Of a stretch of DNA of 64,000 bases, positions 53,805 to 63,917 are shown piece by piece; position 1 is the first letter of the stretch; the number at the start of each line of letters is the position of its first letter. The notes under the pieces are model-generated. The model searched no databases. It was not told where the DNA came from and saw only the letters and a list, made by a program, of their open reading frames with translations. This DNA comes from Deltaproteobacteria bacterium (GTDB lineage: Bacteria > Desulfobacterota > Desulfomonilia > UBA1062): contig JAHDOV010000003.1 in NCBI GenBank assembly GCA_018434685.1, forward strand, positions 402,302 to 466,301, in the 5' to 3' direction. Made by a program: the position numbers and the translations under genes.

Positions 53805-54749
53805 TTAATCCTTGCCCAGGAGATCTATCCTGGCCCTGAGCACCTCGACATCGGTATTTGCCCGGGCAATGCCGGAGAAATTCCTGATGATGCTGCCCGG
53901 CTTGAGAAATCTCTTCTGGCGCGGACCCCCAGCACCGTCATAATCAACCTCGACGATGCCATGTTTTACGATCGTGACATCATCGGTATGGTCAAAGGGG
54001 ATTTCCTCTCCCTTTAAGAACCGAACGCTGAAGAGATGGTCCTGGTAGAGGTCGAGCAGGGGGTCTGTTGTGAGGTCTTCCTGGGCCTTTTTCAGGGTCC
54101 GCTCATGATACAGCTGCTCCAGGGATTCTCTGAGACTGGCATATCTCTGAGCCACCTTCCGGAGATCATCCGCCGGGATCCTGATGAGGGTTGCCTTCGT
54201 GGCTGCCCTGACTGTTGCGGACCGTCTGTCATGGTAAAAGAACCCGAGCTCTCCAAAGAGATCCCCGGCTTTCAGGGTGGAAACAACGGCATTGTCCCTG
54301 ATCGTCTCGAATGCCCCGGACAGGACGACATAGATATCCTCTCCCGGTTCATCCTGCCTCACGATGCGCTCCCCTCTGCGCGCAGGCACAAGCCGGATCA
54401 CGCCCAGGAGATCCAGGAACGCCTCACGGGGTAATCCGGCCAGGAAAGGGATCTGATCCTTCCTGAGGTCCCTGCAACAGGCATCGTATTCCTGCTGTGC
54501 ATCGCCATGCAGCCCCATGGACTGATAGAGCCGTATCAGCAGTTCCCACAGCCTCGGCAGAGGACCGAGCGCGGTCTTTGCGTCCTTTGCCGCAGCAAGG
54601 GCCTTGAAAGGCATCTGGTGGGAGAGATAGTGCCTGATGCACGTCTCAAACAGTTTCATCGCCTGCTCCACCTCTCCCCTCTCTGCGGCTTTTTCTGCCT
54701 GTCTGAGCAGATCCCTCGGGGCATTGCCTGTCGGTTTAGTGCGGTTCAT
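53805..54749 (-). CDS. Cyclic nucleotide-binding-domain protein
   Basis: The 314-residue protein has a helical TPR-like first 100 residues and a cNMP-binding beta-roll (residues about 105-220) with VRQDEPGEDIYVVLSGAFE and LKAGDLFGELGFFYHDRRSATV. The phosphate-cassette Arg (RRSATV) is present. The C-terminal 80 residues look like a second, degenerate beta-roll. No DNA-binding domain is seen, so it is not a standard Crp regulator. ATG 54749 has GGGAGG. Confidence 0.85.
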   Translation of the reverse strand: MNRTKPTGNAPRDLLRQAEKAAERGEVEQAMKLFETCIRHYLSHQMPFKALAAAKDAKTALGPLPRLWELLIRLYQSMGLHGDAQQEYDACCRDLRKDQIPFLAGLPREAFLDLLGVIRLVPARRGERIVRQDEPGEDIYVVLSGAFETIRDNAVVSTLKAGDLFGELGFFYHDRRSATVRAATKATLIRIPADDLRKVAQRYASLRESLEQLYHERTLKKAQEDLTTDPLLDLYQDHLFSVRFLKGEEIPFDHTDDVTIVKHGIVEVDYDGAGGPRQKRFLKPGSIIRNFSGIARANTDVEVLRARIDLLGKD

Positions 54750-54900
54750 AAACACCTCCCTTATAAGATGACATAGAGGTCCGCAGACTCACCGGTGCGG
54801 CGGTGGGACAAAGGGGTGTTCGTCGTGGACCTGACCTCTCGTATTCCTCACTGCATCAATAGTACATAACAACCGGCCGCCCAAAAGGCATCGCGGACGT

Positions 54901-55944
54901 CTATATACAATGTTCTTTCACGAAGCGGGCAATATGATAGCTCGCCCTGCCGTCTCCGAAGGGGTTTGTCGAGTCGAACCCGACCGCATGCATCATCTCT
55001 GTGGCGGCATGGTACAGGATATCCGGATCTGTGGCGATGATCCTGTTTGCCCCTGCCTGAACGGTTTCGGGCCATTCGGTGGTGTCTCTGACGGTTACAC
55101 ACGGGCTCTTCAGGAGGAAGGCCTCTTTCTGGACCCCACCCGAGTCGGTGATGATGCACCGGGCGTCTCTGATCATGGCGAGCATCTGGAGATAGCTGAC
55201 CGGTTCAACGATGGTGATCCCGTGCGCGGGGTTTCTCAGCAGGTCGGGATACATGTTCAGGGTCCTCGGGTGCACCGGGAATATGACCGGGATATCGCGG
55301 GACAGCAGTTCGAGCCCCTTTAAAATGGCCATGAACCGCTCCGCGTTGTTCGTGTTCTCGGCACGGTGTATGGTCGTGAGGATAAAGGGCTGCGTATAGG
55401 GATGAGCGGTGGGCGTCCGGGAAAACCTGATCAGGGCGTCATACATGACATCCCCGCTCAATATCCCTGTTATCCCCTCGGCCTTCAAGAGATCCTGGGC
55501 ATTCTTCGTCGGGCAGAAGTGGTAGTGGGATACATGGTCGGTGAGTACGCGGTTGATCTCCTCGGGCATACTCCTGTCGAAACTGCGGACACCGGCCTCC
55601 ACATGCCCCACCGGTATCTGGAGCTTGGCGGCACACAAGGCGCCTGCCAGGGTGGAGTTGGTATCCCCGTAGACGAGAACGAGTGACGGGTTCTCCGCAA
55701 CGAGGACCTCTTCGATCCCTTCGAGCATCATGGCGGTCTGCCGGGCATGACTGCCGGAGCCGATACCGAGATGGTAGTCCGGCTCTTTCAGGCCCAGGGT
55801 CTGGAAATGCATATCCGACATGCAATAGTCGTAGTGCTGACCGGTATGCACTACCCTGTACGGGACATGCAGTTCCTCGAAGGCCTGAGTTACCGGAGCC
55901 AGCTTGATAAACTGGGGACGTGCGCCCACAATGTGTATAACCAT
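54901..55944 (-). CDS. wecB: UDP-N-acetylglucosamine 2-epimerase (non-hydrolysing)
   Basis: WecB interconverts UDP-GlcNAc and UDP-ManNAc for surface polysaccharides. The 347-residue protein has VGARPQFIKLAP, HVEAGVRSFDRSMPEEINR, TIHRAENTNN, HPRTLNMYP and DSGGVQKEAFLLKSPCVTVRDTTEWPE-like signature sequence. ATG 55944 gives the family-like start MVIHIVGARP; ATG 55956 is an alternative. No other polysaccharide genes lie near it. Confidence 0.92.
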   Translation of the reverse strand: MVIHIVGARPQFIKLAPVTQAFEELHVPYRVVHTGQHYDYCMSDMHFQTLGLKEPDYHLGIGSGSHARQTAMMLEGIEEVLVAENPSLVLVYGDTNSTLAGALCAAKLQIPVGHVEAGVRSFDRSMPEEINRVLTDHVSHYHFCPTKNAQDLLKAEGITGILSGDVMYDALIRFSRTPTAHPYTQPFILTTIHRAENTNNAERFMAILKGLELLSRDIPVIFPVHPRTLNMYPDLLRNPAHGITIVEPVSYLQMLAMIRDARCIITDSGGVQKEAFLLKSPCVTVRDTTEWPETVQAGANRIIATDPDILYHAATEMMHAVGFDSTNPFGDGRASYHIARFVKEHCI

Positions 55945-55949
55945 ACTAG

Positions 55950-55986
55950 GATACATATGTATCTTCAAGATGACGGGTCTTGTCAA
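55950..55986 (-). promoter_or_regulatory. Possible wecB promoter overlapping a 14-bp palindrome
   Basis: Minus strand TTGACA (55986-55981), a 17-base spacer and GATACA (55963-55958). A perfect palindrome GATACATATGTATC (55950-55963) covers the -10. If used, transcription would start close to ATG 55944. Confidence 0.35.
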
Positions 55987-56146
55987 CAACCTATTTCACA
56001 TCCGCCGGATGTACCTTTCTCCGCTGTTCTCGCGAGGGTAAACCGGATAGTCAGGGCTGCACCGGACAAGACCGATGTGTCTCGAGGGGGGAAGGGGGGG
56101 TCCCGGGTCGTCATCGTGCTTCACAGGTCTGCCGGGCGGGGCAGGG

Positions 56147-56662
56147 CTACATCCTGACTACGATGCACTCCTGCTGCAACTGCGAAGACAGCTTCTTCCG
56201 GTACCTCTCTGCAGAGGCCTTCGAGGTAAAACTGCCCCACCGCACCATAGACCAGTCGCCCTTGTTGATCACCTTGCACTGGAGGTGGTTTTTTTCCTGG
56301 AGATGGCTTGCAAAGTCCTGCGCCTTCTTGAGGGATTTGAATGCACCTATCTGAATGCTGTAGGCGTTTTCGCCCGAGGCATCCTCTTTATCCTGGAGCA
56401 GGAGGATATCCCAGTAGGAATACTCGAAGGCGCTGGCTGTGCTCTTTGGGGCCTTGGTCTCGGATTCCTGCGACGAGGTGGTTTCCCTCTCCTGGGTGAC
56501 GAGGTTCGTCCATTGGCTGTGGAACGGATCGTAAGAGAAGTCAGACCGGTCACTGACCGTGGAGAACAAGAGGCTGGCCCCGGCAAGGATGCCGAGCGAG
56601 AGAAAGAGCAGGCCAATGTTTTTAGCGAGAGACTGCTTTTTCTGGTGCCTCTTTTTTACCAT
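56147..56662 (-). CDS. SPOR-domain membrane protein
   Basis: The 171-residue protein has a basic start (MVKKRHQKKQ), a membrane helix (about 15-34), a Ser/Thr/Glu-rich linker and a C-terminal SPOR domain (AYSIQIGAFKSLKKAQDFASHL, MVRWGSFTSKASAERYRKKL). SPOR domains bind stripped peptidoglycan at division sites. It starts 7 bases after argS, a pairing seen in related bacteria. Confidence 0.9.
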   Translation of the reverse strand: MVKKRHQKKQSLAKNIGLLFLSLGILAGASLLFSTVSDRSDFSYDPFHSQWTNLVTQERETTSSQESETKAPKSTASAFEYSYWDILLLQDKEDASGENAYSIQIGAFKSLKKAQDFASHLQEKNHLQCKVINKGDWSMVRWGSFTSKASAERYRKKLSSQLQQECIVVRM

Positions 56663-56669
56663 AGATCCC

Positions 56670-58331
56670 TTACATGCTCTCAGGGGCGTCTATGCCCAGG
56701 AGAGCTAATGCATTCGATAAAACCTGCCTCACCGCATCTATAAGTACCAACCTGGCCTTAGTTAACCGGCCGTCATCTGATATAACGCGGTTCTTATTAT
56801 AAAACCTATGGAAGGCAGTTGCAAGCTCAAGTAGATAAAAAGCGATACGATGAGGTTCAAGATCCGCAGCGCAGGATACGACCGTGTCCGGATACGTCGC
56901 GATCGTCTTGATGAGCTCCAGGTCCTCCCCCGTTGCAAGTACACTGAGATCGGCCTGCGTTACATCCGACAACAGCCCCTGATCGGCTGCGTTCGCCAGG
57001 ATGGAGCAGATGCGGGCATGGGCGTACTGGATATAGTACACCGGGTTTTCGTCACTCTTCTTTTTCGCCAGGTCGAGATCGAAGATGAGCTGGGAATCGC
57101 ACCTGCGCATGAGAAAGAAATACCGCGCCACATCCTTGCCCACTTCATCGATGATCTCCTTGAGGGTGACGAATTCACCCGACCTCGTCGACATCTGCAC
57201 CGGCTTTCCCTGTCTCACCAGGGATACGAGCTGGATGAGAAGGGCATGGAAGCAGTCTTTGTCTGCACCCAGTGCCTCTATTGCCGCCTTCATCCTCGGT
57301 ACGTACCCGTGATGGTCGGCGCCCCAGATGTCGATGATCTGCCGGAAGCCCCTGTCAATCTTGTCTTTGTGGTAGGCGATATCCGGTGCAAAGTATGTCA
57401 GAGAACCATCCTGTTTCCGCAGCACGCGGTCCTTCTCGTCTCCGAAACTGCTTGTCCGGAACCACAGAGCACCGTCTTCCTCATAACTGAGGTCCTTGTC
57501 CCGAAGATCATCCAGCGTGGCTTCAACCTTGTGATTGCTGTACAGAGACGATTCGCTGAAATAGTGGTCGAAGTGCACGTTGAAGCTGTCGAGGTCGGCT
57601 TTTATCTCGTCGAGAATGACCTGCGATGCGAACTTTCGGCAGGTCTGGATGGCCGCTGATTCCTCCTCGTCCAGCAGGTTCTTTCCGTGAATCTCTGAGA
57701 GCCTCCGGGCAAGATCCCTGATGTAGTCACCCTTATACCCTGTTGCGGGGAAAGGTATATTCTGTCCGAACAAATCCCGGTAGCGGGAGAGAACGGAGAG
57801 GCCCAGGATGTTCATCTGGTTGCCCACGTCATTGATATAGTACTCCGCTTCCACATCGAATCCGGCCGCGGCGAGGATTCTTGCCAGGGTATCTCCCACT
57901 GCAGCCCCTCTGCCGTGCCCGATGTGAAGGGGGCCCGTGGGGTTTGCGCTCACGAATTCAACCTGAACCTTTTTGCCCGCACCAAAGGTGCTCGTACCGT
58001 ATGTTTTTCCCTTGGCATGTGTGTCATGGAGTATGTTTACCCACAGTGATGGGTTTATGTAGAAATTGATGAATCCCGGCCCGGCGATGTCGATCCTGTC
58101 GATGATGTCCGCGTGGCATTCCATGGCGTCCTTTATAGCGCCCGCGATCTGCCTGGGTGGCCTTTTCGCCCGTGAGGCCAGGACCATCGCAATATTCGAG
58201 GCAAAGTCGCCGAACCCCTTGTCGGGAGGTATGCTTACGCTGGCGATATCCAGTTCGCAGGGAGGGATAACGCCCTCGTGTATAAGATCTTCCAGGGTCT
58301 GCTTCAGAAGAGATTCTATCTTTTCCTTCAT
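56670..58331 (-). CDS. argS: Arginine-tRNA ligase
   Basis: The 553-residue class I aminoacyl-tRNA synthetase charges tRNA-Arg. It has an N-terminal Add-1 domain, the HIGH motif in NPTGPLHIGHGRGAAVGD (residues about 118-135), the MSTR form of the KMSK loop (GKPVQMSTRSGEFVTL), and a C-terminal helical anticodon domain. Length is normal. Confidence 0.97.
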   Translation of the reverse strand: MKEKIESLLKQTLEDLIHEGVIPPCELDIASVSIPPDKGFGDFASNIAMVLASRAKRPPRQIAGAIKDAMECHADIIDRIDIAGPGFINFYINPSLWVNILHDTHAKGKTYGTSTFGAGKKVQVEFVSANPTGPLHIGHGRGAAVGDTLARILAAAGFDVEAEYYINDVGNQMNILGLSVLSRYRDLFGQNIPFPATGYKGDYIRDLARRLSEIHGKNLLDEEESAAIQTCRKFASQVILDEIKADLDSFNVHFDHYFSESSLYSNHKVEATLDDLRDKDLSYEEDGALWFRTSSFGDEKDRVLRKQDGSLTYFAPDIAYHKDKIDRGFRQIIDIWGADHHGYVPRMKAAIEALGADKDCFHALLIQLVSLVRQGKPVQMSTRSGEFVTLKEIIDEVGKDVARYFFLMRRCDSQLIFDLDLAKKKSDENPVYYIQYAHARICSILANAADQGLLSDVTQADLSVLATGEDLELIKTIATYPDTVVSCAADLEPHRIAFYLLELATAFHRFYNKNRVISDDGRLTKARLVLIDAVRQVLSNALALLGIDAPESM

Positions 58332-58389
58332 GTCTGCTCCTCATCACCTTCTTGTGGCCGGTTCCTTGATGCTGCTGGAACGCACCTTG

Positions 58390-58417
58390 TTAATAGCAAA
58401 TCATGTTTATTTGTCCA
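58390..58417 (-). promoter_or_regulatory. Promoter of argS
   Basis: Minus strand TGGACA (58417-58412), a 16-base spacer and TATTAA (58395-58390); five and four of six matches. About 52 bases of leader. Confidence 0.48.
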
Positions 58418-58632
58418 GCGATTTCCATAAACAACAGTCATTAAGTGTACTCCGGGCAGAGACCCTGTCCGCGAGGCGCTGCCTGCAACCGTCAAATACC
58501 CGGCAGAGGTTGGTGATCTCCTGTTCGTTGATCGTGTCTGAATCGGGTGAATCGTGGGATTTTTCATCGTATAATCAGGCCTGAGGACAAAAAATGATGA
58601 TTATAACCAAGGAAATGCGAAAAGTTTGTATA

Positions 58633-58661
58633 TTGACATCGTAATTGAGAGCATCTATAGA
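58633..58661 (+). promoter_or_regulatory. Sigma-70 promoter of hrcA-grpE-dnaK
   Basis: Perfect TTGACA (58633-58638), a 17-base spacer and TATAGA (58656-58661). Transcription would start around 58668, just before the CIRCE element. Confidence 0.7.
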
Positions 58662-58671
58662 AAAGGTATTG

Positions 58672-58698
58672 TTAGCACATAATGTGGGTGAGTGCTAA
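58672..58698 (+). promoter_or_regulatory. CIRCE operator for HrcA
   Basis: Right arm GAGTGCTAA is perfect; left arm TTAGCACAT matches TTAGCACTC at seven of nine; the spacer is exactly nine bases. It lies just after the promoter and 18 bases before the hrcA start, so HrcA should repress its own operon until heat shock. Confidence 0.88.
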
Positions 58699-58715
58699 AT
58701 CAGGTGACAACATTT

Positions 58716-59741
58716 ATGTTAAGCATTCGAGATAAAGGCATTTTAGGTGCGATCATACAGGAATACGTCTCAACCGGAGAACCGGTTGGATCGAGGATAA
58801 TTGCACGTAAATACATGGTGACCATATCGCCGGCAACCGTTCGCAACGTCATGGCAGATCTCGAGGAGATGGGTTTTCTCTATCAACCCCACGTGTCCGC
58901 CGGCAGGGTTCCGACCCCGGAAGGTTTCCGCTATTATCTCAATGACATCATGGAACTCAAGGCACTGCCCAGATTAGAGAAGTCCATGATCTCCCGCCAC
59001 ATGGCCAAGAGCCTGGGAGACGTCAGGGAGACGCTTCGTGAGGCATCGTCCCTTCTGTCGCGCATATCGCAGAATGCCTCTATTATCATCATGCCGAAAC
59101 TCGATACGGTTTTTTTCAAGCGGATCGATTTCATCAGGCTGGATGAGAACAGGACCCTGGTGGTGCTGGTGAGCAAGGCCGGGATGGTCTACAACCACAT
59201 CGTCTACGGCGAAGACGTGTCTCAGGACCAGTTGAACAAGTATACCAACTTCCTCAACGATTCGTATGCCGATCTGACCATTCAGGAGATGAGAGATATG
59301 CTCATCAAAGAGATGTCGAGCGAGAGGGCCAAGTTTGATTCTCTCGTGCATCAGGCGCTCAGTCTCGGCATGACTGCCCTCGAAGGGGTTGAAGACAGAC
59401 CCGATATCTACATCCAGGGCAAGGAAAGCGTGTACAACTCTCCGGATCTCGTCAAACTGGAGCGGCTCAGGGATATCGTGAATGCCTTTGAAGACAAGGG
59501 CCGGATTGTACGCATCCTCAACCGGGTACTCGATGATCCGGGGGTCAAGGTGCTGCTGGGCGAAGAGATGGAACACATCGGGATGGATGATTTCAGCATG
59601 GTTGCCAGCGGGTATTACCGGAGAAATGTCCCTGTCGGGTCATTGGGTATTATCGGGCCGATCCGGATGGATTACTCACGGGTCATCCCGCTGGTTGGAT
59701 ATATGGCTAAAGTACTGAGCGATTTACTGGAGGATTTGTAA
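58716..59741 (+). CDS. hrcA: Heat-inducible transcription repressor HrcA
   Basis: HrcA binds CIRCE elements and is helped by GroEL. The 341-residue protein has a winged-helix N-terminus (MLSIRDKGILGAIIQEYVS, SPATVRNVMADLEEMGFL, SAGRVPTPEGFRYY) and the C-terminal sensing domain with GPIRMDYSRVIPLVGYM. ATG 58716 is the true start; a GTG inside CIRCE is in frame but unlikely. CAGGTGA precedes the ATG. Confidence 0.95.
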   Translation: MLSIRDKGILGAIIQEYVSTGEPVGSRIIARKYMVTISPATVRNVMADLEEMGFLYQPHVSAGRVPTPEGFRYYLNDIMELKALPRLEKSMISRHMAKSLGDVRETLREASSLLSRISQNASIIIMPKLDTVFFKRIDFIRLDENRTLVVLVSKAGMVYNHIVYGEDVSQDQLNKYTNFLNDSYADLTIQEMRDMLIKEMSSERAKFDSLVHQALSLGMTALEGVEDRPDIYIQGKESVYNSPDLVKLERLRDIVNAFEDKGRIVRILNRVLDDPGVKVLLGEEMEHIGMDDFSMVASGYYRRNVPVGSLGIIGPIRMDYSRVIPLVGYMAKVLSDLLEDL

Positions 59742-59742
59742 G

Positions 59743-60303
59743 ATGGAAGAGGAACGACGGAACGATTTTCCCCGCGATGATGAGACGATCGATGAGTCGG
59801 GACCGGCAACGGAGTCCGGCGAGGTATCGAGCATGCCGGCATCGGAACCGGGCGACGAGCAGCAATCTCTCATGGCTCAGCTCGAGGAGATCAAGGATAA
59901 GTATCTCAGAACCCTTGCAGAGATGGACAACATGAAGAAGCGCATGCAGCGGGATAAGCAGGATATAATCAAATACGGGACCGAAAAGCTTCTGAGGGAT
60001 TTCCTGCTGGTATACGATGCCATTGAGAAGTCTATCTCCACGGCGCTCGAGCTGCATCCCGATGACGAGAATTTTATTCAAGGCCTTCGGATGACGGAGA
60101 AATTAATGCTCGAGACCTTGAAAAGAAACAGTGTAGAACCTATTGAAACAGAAAACATGCCGTTCGACCCGAACTATCACGAGGCAATGTTGCAGGTGAC
60201 AAAGGAAAACATGGTCAAGGGCATGGTGGTTGATGAGATCGAAAAGGGGTTCATGGTTCACGACAGAGTCCTGAGACCAGCTAGAGTGACTGTTTCAGGT
60301 TGA
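59743..60303 (+). CDS. grpE: Nucleotide exchange factor GrpE
   Basis: The 186-residue protein has an acidic disordered N-terminus (about residues 1-45), a long helix (LMAQLEEIKDKYLRTLAEMDNMKKRMQRD) and the C-terminal beta-wing with PFDPNYHEAM. It releases ADP from DnaK. It begins one base after the hrcA stop codon. Confidence 0.96.
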   Translation: MEEERRNDFPRDDETIDESGPATESGEVSSMPASEPGDEQQSLMAQLEEIKDKYLRTLAEMDNMKKRMQRDKQDIIKYGTEKLLRDFLLVYDAIEKSISTALELHPDDENFIQGLRMTEKLMLETLKRNSVEPIETENMPFDPNYHEAMLQVTKENMVKGMVVDEIEKGFMVHDRVLRPARVTVSG

Positions 60304-60332
60304 TACGATAAATCACAAGGAGGATCATCAAT

Positions 60333-62267
60333 ATGGGAAAGATTTTAGGAATTGATCTTGGTACCACCAATTCCTGCATGGCTATCATGGAAGCTGGCGA
60401 ACCCAAGGTTATCGCGAATGTCGAGGGAAATCGTACGACACCCTCGGTCGTTGCCTTCACCAGCAGCGGCGAGAGACTCGTGGGACAGGTAGCCAGGCGT
60501 CAGGCCATCACGAACTCCGAGAACACGCTACATGCAATCAAACGCCTCATCGGACGAAAGTTCGAAGATGCCGAGGTGCAGAAAGACAAAGATATCATGC
60601 CGTTCAAGATCGTCAGGGCTGATAACGGCGATGCGGCAATCAGTGTGGACGACCGCAAGTATGCCTCCCCTGAGATCTCTGCGATGGTTCTGCAGAAGCT
60701 GAAGATGGATGCAGAGGCATATCTGGGTGAGAAGATAGACGAGGCGGTTATCACGGTTCCTGCGTATTTCAATGACTCGCAGCGTCAGGCCACCAAGGAT
60801 GCAGGCAGGATAGCGGGTTTCGACGTGAAGAGAATCATCAACGAACCGACCGCTGCTGCACTGGCCTATGGTCTCGACAGCAAGAAGGAAGAGAAGGTTG
60901 CGGTATTTGACTTTGGAGGCGGCACTTTTGATATATCCATCCTCGAAATCGGAGACGGTGTGTTTGAGGTCAAGTCCACCAATGGAGATACCCATCTGGG
61001 TGGTGAAGACATCGACAACAGGATCATCGATTACCTGGTGAGCGAGTTCAAGAAAGAGACCGGGGTCGACCTGAGCAAGGACCGGATGGCCCTGCAGCGT
61101 CTCAAGGAGGGTGCAGAGCGCGCCAAGCACGAGCTCTCCACCATGATGGAAACCGAGATCAACCTCCCCTTCATTACCGCAGACCAGTCAGGCCCGAAAC
61201 ATCTCAACATGAAACTGACCAGGGCGAAACTCGAATCACTGGTGGAGGACATTATCGGGAAACTCGAGGGGCCGTGCAAGAAGGCGCTGGCCGATGCGGG
61301 TCTGAGCACCCGGGATATCGACGAGGTAATCCTTGTCGGCGGCCAGACCAGGATGCCCAAGGTCCAGCAGAAGGTCAAGGAGATCTTCGGCAAGGAACCC
61401 CACAAGGGCGTGAACCCTGACGAGGTCGTGGCGGTCGGTGCTGCCATTCAGGGCGGCGTACTCGGCGGCGAGGTCAAGGATGTTCTCCTGCTCGACGTTA
61501 CCCCGCTCTCTCTCGGGATCGAGACCTTGGGCGGCGTATTTACCAAGATCATCGAGCGTAACACCACGATCCCCACCAAGAAGCAGCAGGTCTTCTCCAC
61601 GGCAGAGGATAACCAGAACGCGGTCACCATACGCGTGTTCCAGGGTGAACGTCCTATGGCGGGAGACAATAAGCTGCTCGGGCATTTCGATCTCGTGGGA
61701 ATTCCGCCGTCACCGAGGGGGATACCTCAGATCGAGGTGAGCTTCGATATCGATGCCAACGGTATTCTCCATGTTTCCGCAAGGGACAAGGCTACCGGAA
61801 AAGAACAGTCCATACGGATTACAAGCTCTTCCGGGCTGAACGAAGAAGATATCAACCAGATGATCCGCGAGTCGGAGGAGCACGAGACCGAGGACAAACG
61901 GAGGAAGGCCCTTGTTGAGGCGAAAAATAATGCCGACAGCCTTGCCTATACAACCGAGAAGACGCTGAAGGAACATGGAGACAAGGTGGATGCACAGACG
62001 CGCGCGAGTATCGAGAATGCCCTCTCCGACCTGAAGGATGTCATGAAGGGTGATGATGTCGATCTGATCAGCAGGAAGATCGAAGCGCTCACAACAGCCT
62101 CGCACAAACTGGCAGAGGTCATCTATGCCTCCGCTGCCCAGCAGGCAGGCGGCGCAGGCGCATCTCAGGGCGGAGCCGGGGCTTCATCCGGATCAGGATC
62201 ATCGGCACGCCCGGACGATGATGTCGTGGATGCCGAATTCGAAGAAGTCAAGGGCGATAAAGGCTAA
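60333..62267 (+). CDS. dnaK: Chaperone protein DnaK
   Basis: Hsp70 chaperone of 644 residues with [55 protein letters not shown] and the linker [15 protein letters not shown] before the substrate-binding domain. The C-terminus is a Gly/Ala/Ser-rich tail ending in the usual acidic [19 protein letters not shown] precedes the ATG. It is followed by a strong terminator. Confidence 0.98.
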   Translation: MGKILGIDLGTTNSCMAIMEAGEPKVIANVEGNRTTPSVVAFTSSGERLVGQVARRQAITNSENTLHAIKRLIGRKFEDAEVQKDKDIMPFKIVRADNGDAAISVDDRKYASPEISAMVLQKLKMDAEAYLGEKIDEAVITVPAYFNDSQRQATKDAGRIAGFDVKRIINEPTAAALAYGLDSKKEEKVAVFDFGGGTFDISILEIGDGVFEVKSTNGDTHLGGEDIDNRIIDYLVSEFKKETGVDLSKDRMALQRLKEGAERAKHELSTMMETEINLPFITADQSGPKHLNMKLTRAKLESLVEDIIGKLEGPCKKALADAGLSTRDIDEVILVGGQTRMPKVQQKVKEIFGKEPHKGVNPDEVVAVGAAIQGGVLGGEVKDVLLLDVTPLSLGIETLGGVFTKIIERNTTIPTKKQQVFSTAEDNQNAVTIRVFQGERPMAGDNKLLGHFDLVGIPPSPRGIPQIEVSFDIDANGILHVSARDKATGKEQSIRITSSSGLNEEDINQMIRESEEHETEDKRRKALVEAKNNADSLAYTTEKTLKEHGDKVDAQTRASIENALSDLKDVMKGDDVDLISRKIEALTTASHKLAEVIYASAAQQAGGAGASQGGAGASSGSGSSARPDDDVVDAEFEEVKGDKG

Positions 62268-62274
62268 GAAACCT

Positions 62275-62330
62275 GGGCAGGATTCTCGTCTGGCACATGC
62301 AGTTGAGAATCTTGCCCTTTTCATTTTATT
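62275..62330 (+). terminator. Rho-independent terminator after dnaK
   Basis: A 13-bp stem (GGGCAGGATTCTC with GAGAATCTTGCCC, one G-T pair) with a 17-base loop, followed by TTTTCATTTTATT. Eight bases past the dnaK stop. The best terminator in the window. Confidence 0.85.
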
Positions 62331-62352
62331 CCACCTGTGAGATAATCGACCC

Positions 62353-62697
62353 ATGCCGATTTACGAGTATAAATGCTCTGTATGCGGAGAAATAACCGGT
62401 ATCCTCGTTCATGGCTATGACCCTCCGGGTGATAGTGCATGCGGTGCCTGCGGTTCGACTGACGTCAAGCGCATTATCTCGAATGTGAACTATCACCATT
62501 CCGGCTCGGACCGGCTTTCCTCGTATGATCCCAGATCACGGCACTCGGAGAGTTTCCTCAAGGATACGAGAAATATCGGCCTGCACGCTGAATACATGCT
62601 GAAGAAGTCGGGCGTGAAGCCTACCGATGAATTCAAGTCAAAACTCGAGAATCTGCGGACCGATCCTTCTAGCGTGATCAAGAAAAGCAGCGACTGA
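62353..62697 (+). CDS. FmdB-family zinc-ribbon protein
   Basis: The 114-residue protein starts with the FmdB/Zn-ribbon pattern MPIYEYKCSVCGE and a second CxxC (ACGACGST), then a polar, probably helical tail. FmdB proteins are small putative regulators of unclear role. The gene lies after the dnaK terminator and is convergent with dnaJ. Confidence 0.9.
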   Translation: MPIYEYKCSVCGEITGILVHGYDPPGDSACGACGSTDVKRIISNVNYHHSGSDRLSSYDPRSRHSESFLKDTRNIGLHAEYMLKKSGVKPTDEFKSKLENLRTDPSSVIKKSSD

Positions 62698-62810
62698 TAA
62701 AGATTAAGCTATAAGTTCTATACTATATCAGGAAGCAGATCCGGACATAAATTCAGGGTGTTTCATAACCACACACCTTAAACCCTATACCTCAAACCCA
62801 TTGAAAAAAT

Positions 62811-63917
62811 CTAGAACCGGTTGAACAGCTTTTTTTTGCCGCGGGGAGGATTTTTCACACCGTCCTGGGAGAGTTCGGCATATTTTCGCAGGAGGTCCTC
62901 CTGCTCCTTGGAGAGCTTCTTGGGTATCTCCACCTTGACGCCGACATTGAGGGAACCATGCCCGTTGGCCCGCAGGTGTTTTATCCCCTTGTCCTTGATG
63001 GTGTAGATCTCTCCCGGCTGGGTTCCCGCCTTTATATCCACCTCCACCTCGCCGTCCAGGGTGTTCACCGAAAGGGTGGTGCCGAGGACCGCCTGAACGA
63101 ATGAGACGGTTACCTCAATGTAGAGGTCGTCTCCCTGCCTGATGAAGGTGTCGTGGGGCTTGATCTCGATGAAGACGTAGAGATCCCCGGGAGGACCTCC
63201 GAATTCTCCCAGTTCGCCCTCTCCGGTGAGCCTCATGGTGGCGCCGGTGTCCACTCCGGGGGGTATCTTCACCTTGAGCTTCTTCTTGCGGGTCACAGAG
63301 GCGGAACCTCTGCACGTCTTGCATGGTTTTGGGATGACCTGACCTATTCCCCTGCAATGGGAACAGGTTGTGGAGATGGTGAAGAATCCCTGTGTGCGGT
63401 AGACCTGTCCTTTTCCTCCGCACATGCTGCAGACCTCGGGAGAGGATCCCGGCTCGGCCCCGGTTCCTCCGCAGGAGTCACAGGGTTCGGTCTTGGGTAT
63501 CTCCAGTTCAAGCTCGGTGCCGTGCGACGCCTCTTCAAGGGTAATGAAGGCGTCATATCTCAGGTCCGCTCCACGGGAAGGCCTCCTGCGTGAAGATCTC
63601 CTGCCCGATGAAAATCCGAAGACATCCCCGAAGATATCGGAGAAAGAACTGAATATATCGTCGAAGTTCGAGAATCCCTGGAACCCGGTGCCGTGAAGCC
63701 CTTCATGACCGTACTGATCGTAGATGTGTTTCTTGTTCTGGTCGTGGAGCACTTCATAGGCCTCGGCCGCTTCCTTGAAACGAGCCTCGGCTTCCTTGTC
63801 CCCGGGGTTTCTGTCCGGGTGGTATTTCAGGGCCATCTGACGGTAGGCCTTCTTTACCTCATCGGACGTGGCAGATCTGGAAACTCCCAGGACCTCGTAA
63901 TAATCCCGTTTTGTCAT
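62811..63917 (-). CDS. dnaJ: Chaperone protein DnaJ
   Basis: Type I DnaJ of 368 residues: J domain ([23 protein letters not shown] at about 33-35), a Gly/Phe region, four zinc repeats ([32 protein letters not shown]) and the C-terminal substrate-binding domains. It lies on the strand opposite hrcA-grpE-dnaK, so it is not in their operon. The ATG overlaps the end of the upstream gene (ATGA). Confidence 0.97.
   Translation of the reverse strand: MTKRDYYEVLGVSRSATSDEVKKAYRQMALKYHPDRNPGDKEAEARFKEAAEAYEVLHDQNKKHIYDQYGHEGLHGTGFQGFSNFDDIFSSFSDIFGDVFGFSSGRRSSRRRPSRGADLRYDAFITLEEASHGTELELEIPKTEPCDSCGGTGAEPGSSPEVCSMCGGKGQVYRTQGFFTISTTCSHCRGIGQVIPKPCKTCRGSASVTRKKKLKVKIPPGVDTGATMRLTGEGELGEFGGPPGDLYVFIEIKPHDTFIRQGDDLYIEVTVSFVQAVLGTTLSVNTLDGEVEVDIKAGTQPGEIYTIKDKGIKHLRANGHGSLNVGVKVEIPKKLSKEQEDLLRKYAELSQDGVKNPPRGKKKLFNRF

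Larger units (their letters stand above)
58332..58715. other. Gene-free stretch between divergent argS and hrcA
   Basis: Contains the argS promoter on the left and the hrcA promoter with CIRCE on the right, listed separately. The 190 bases between (about 58420-58610) show no convincing frame or repeat. Confidence 0.6.
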
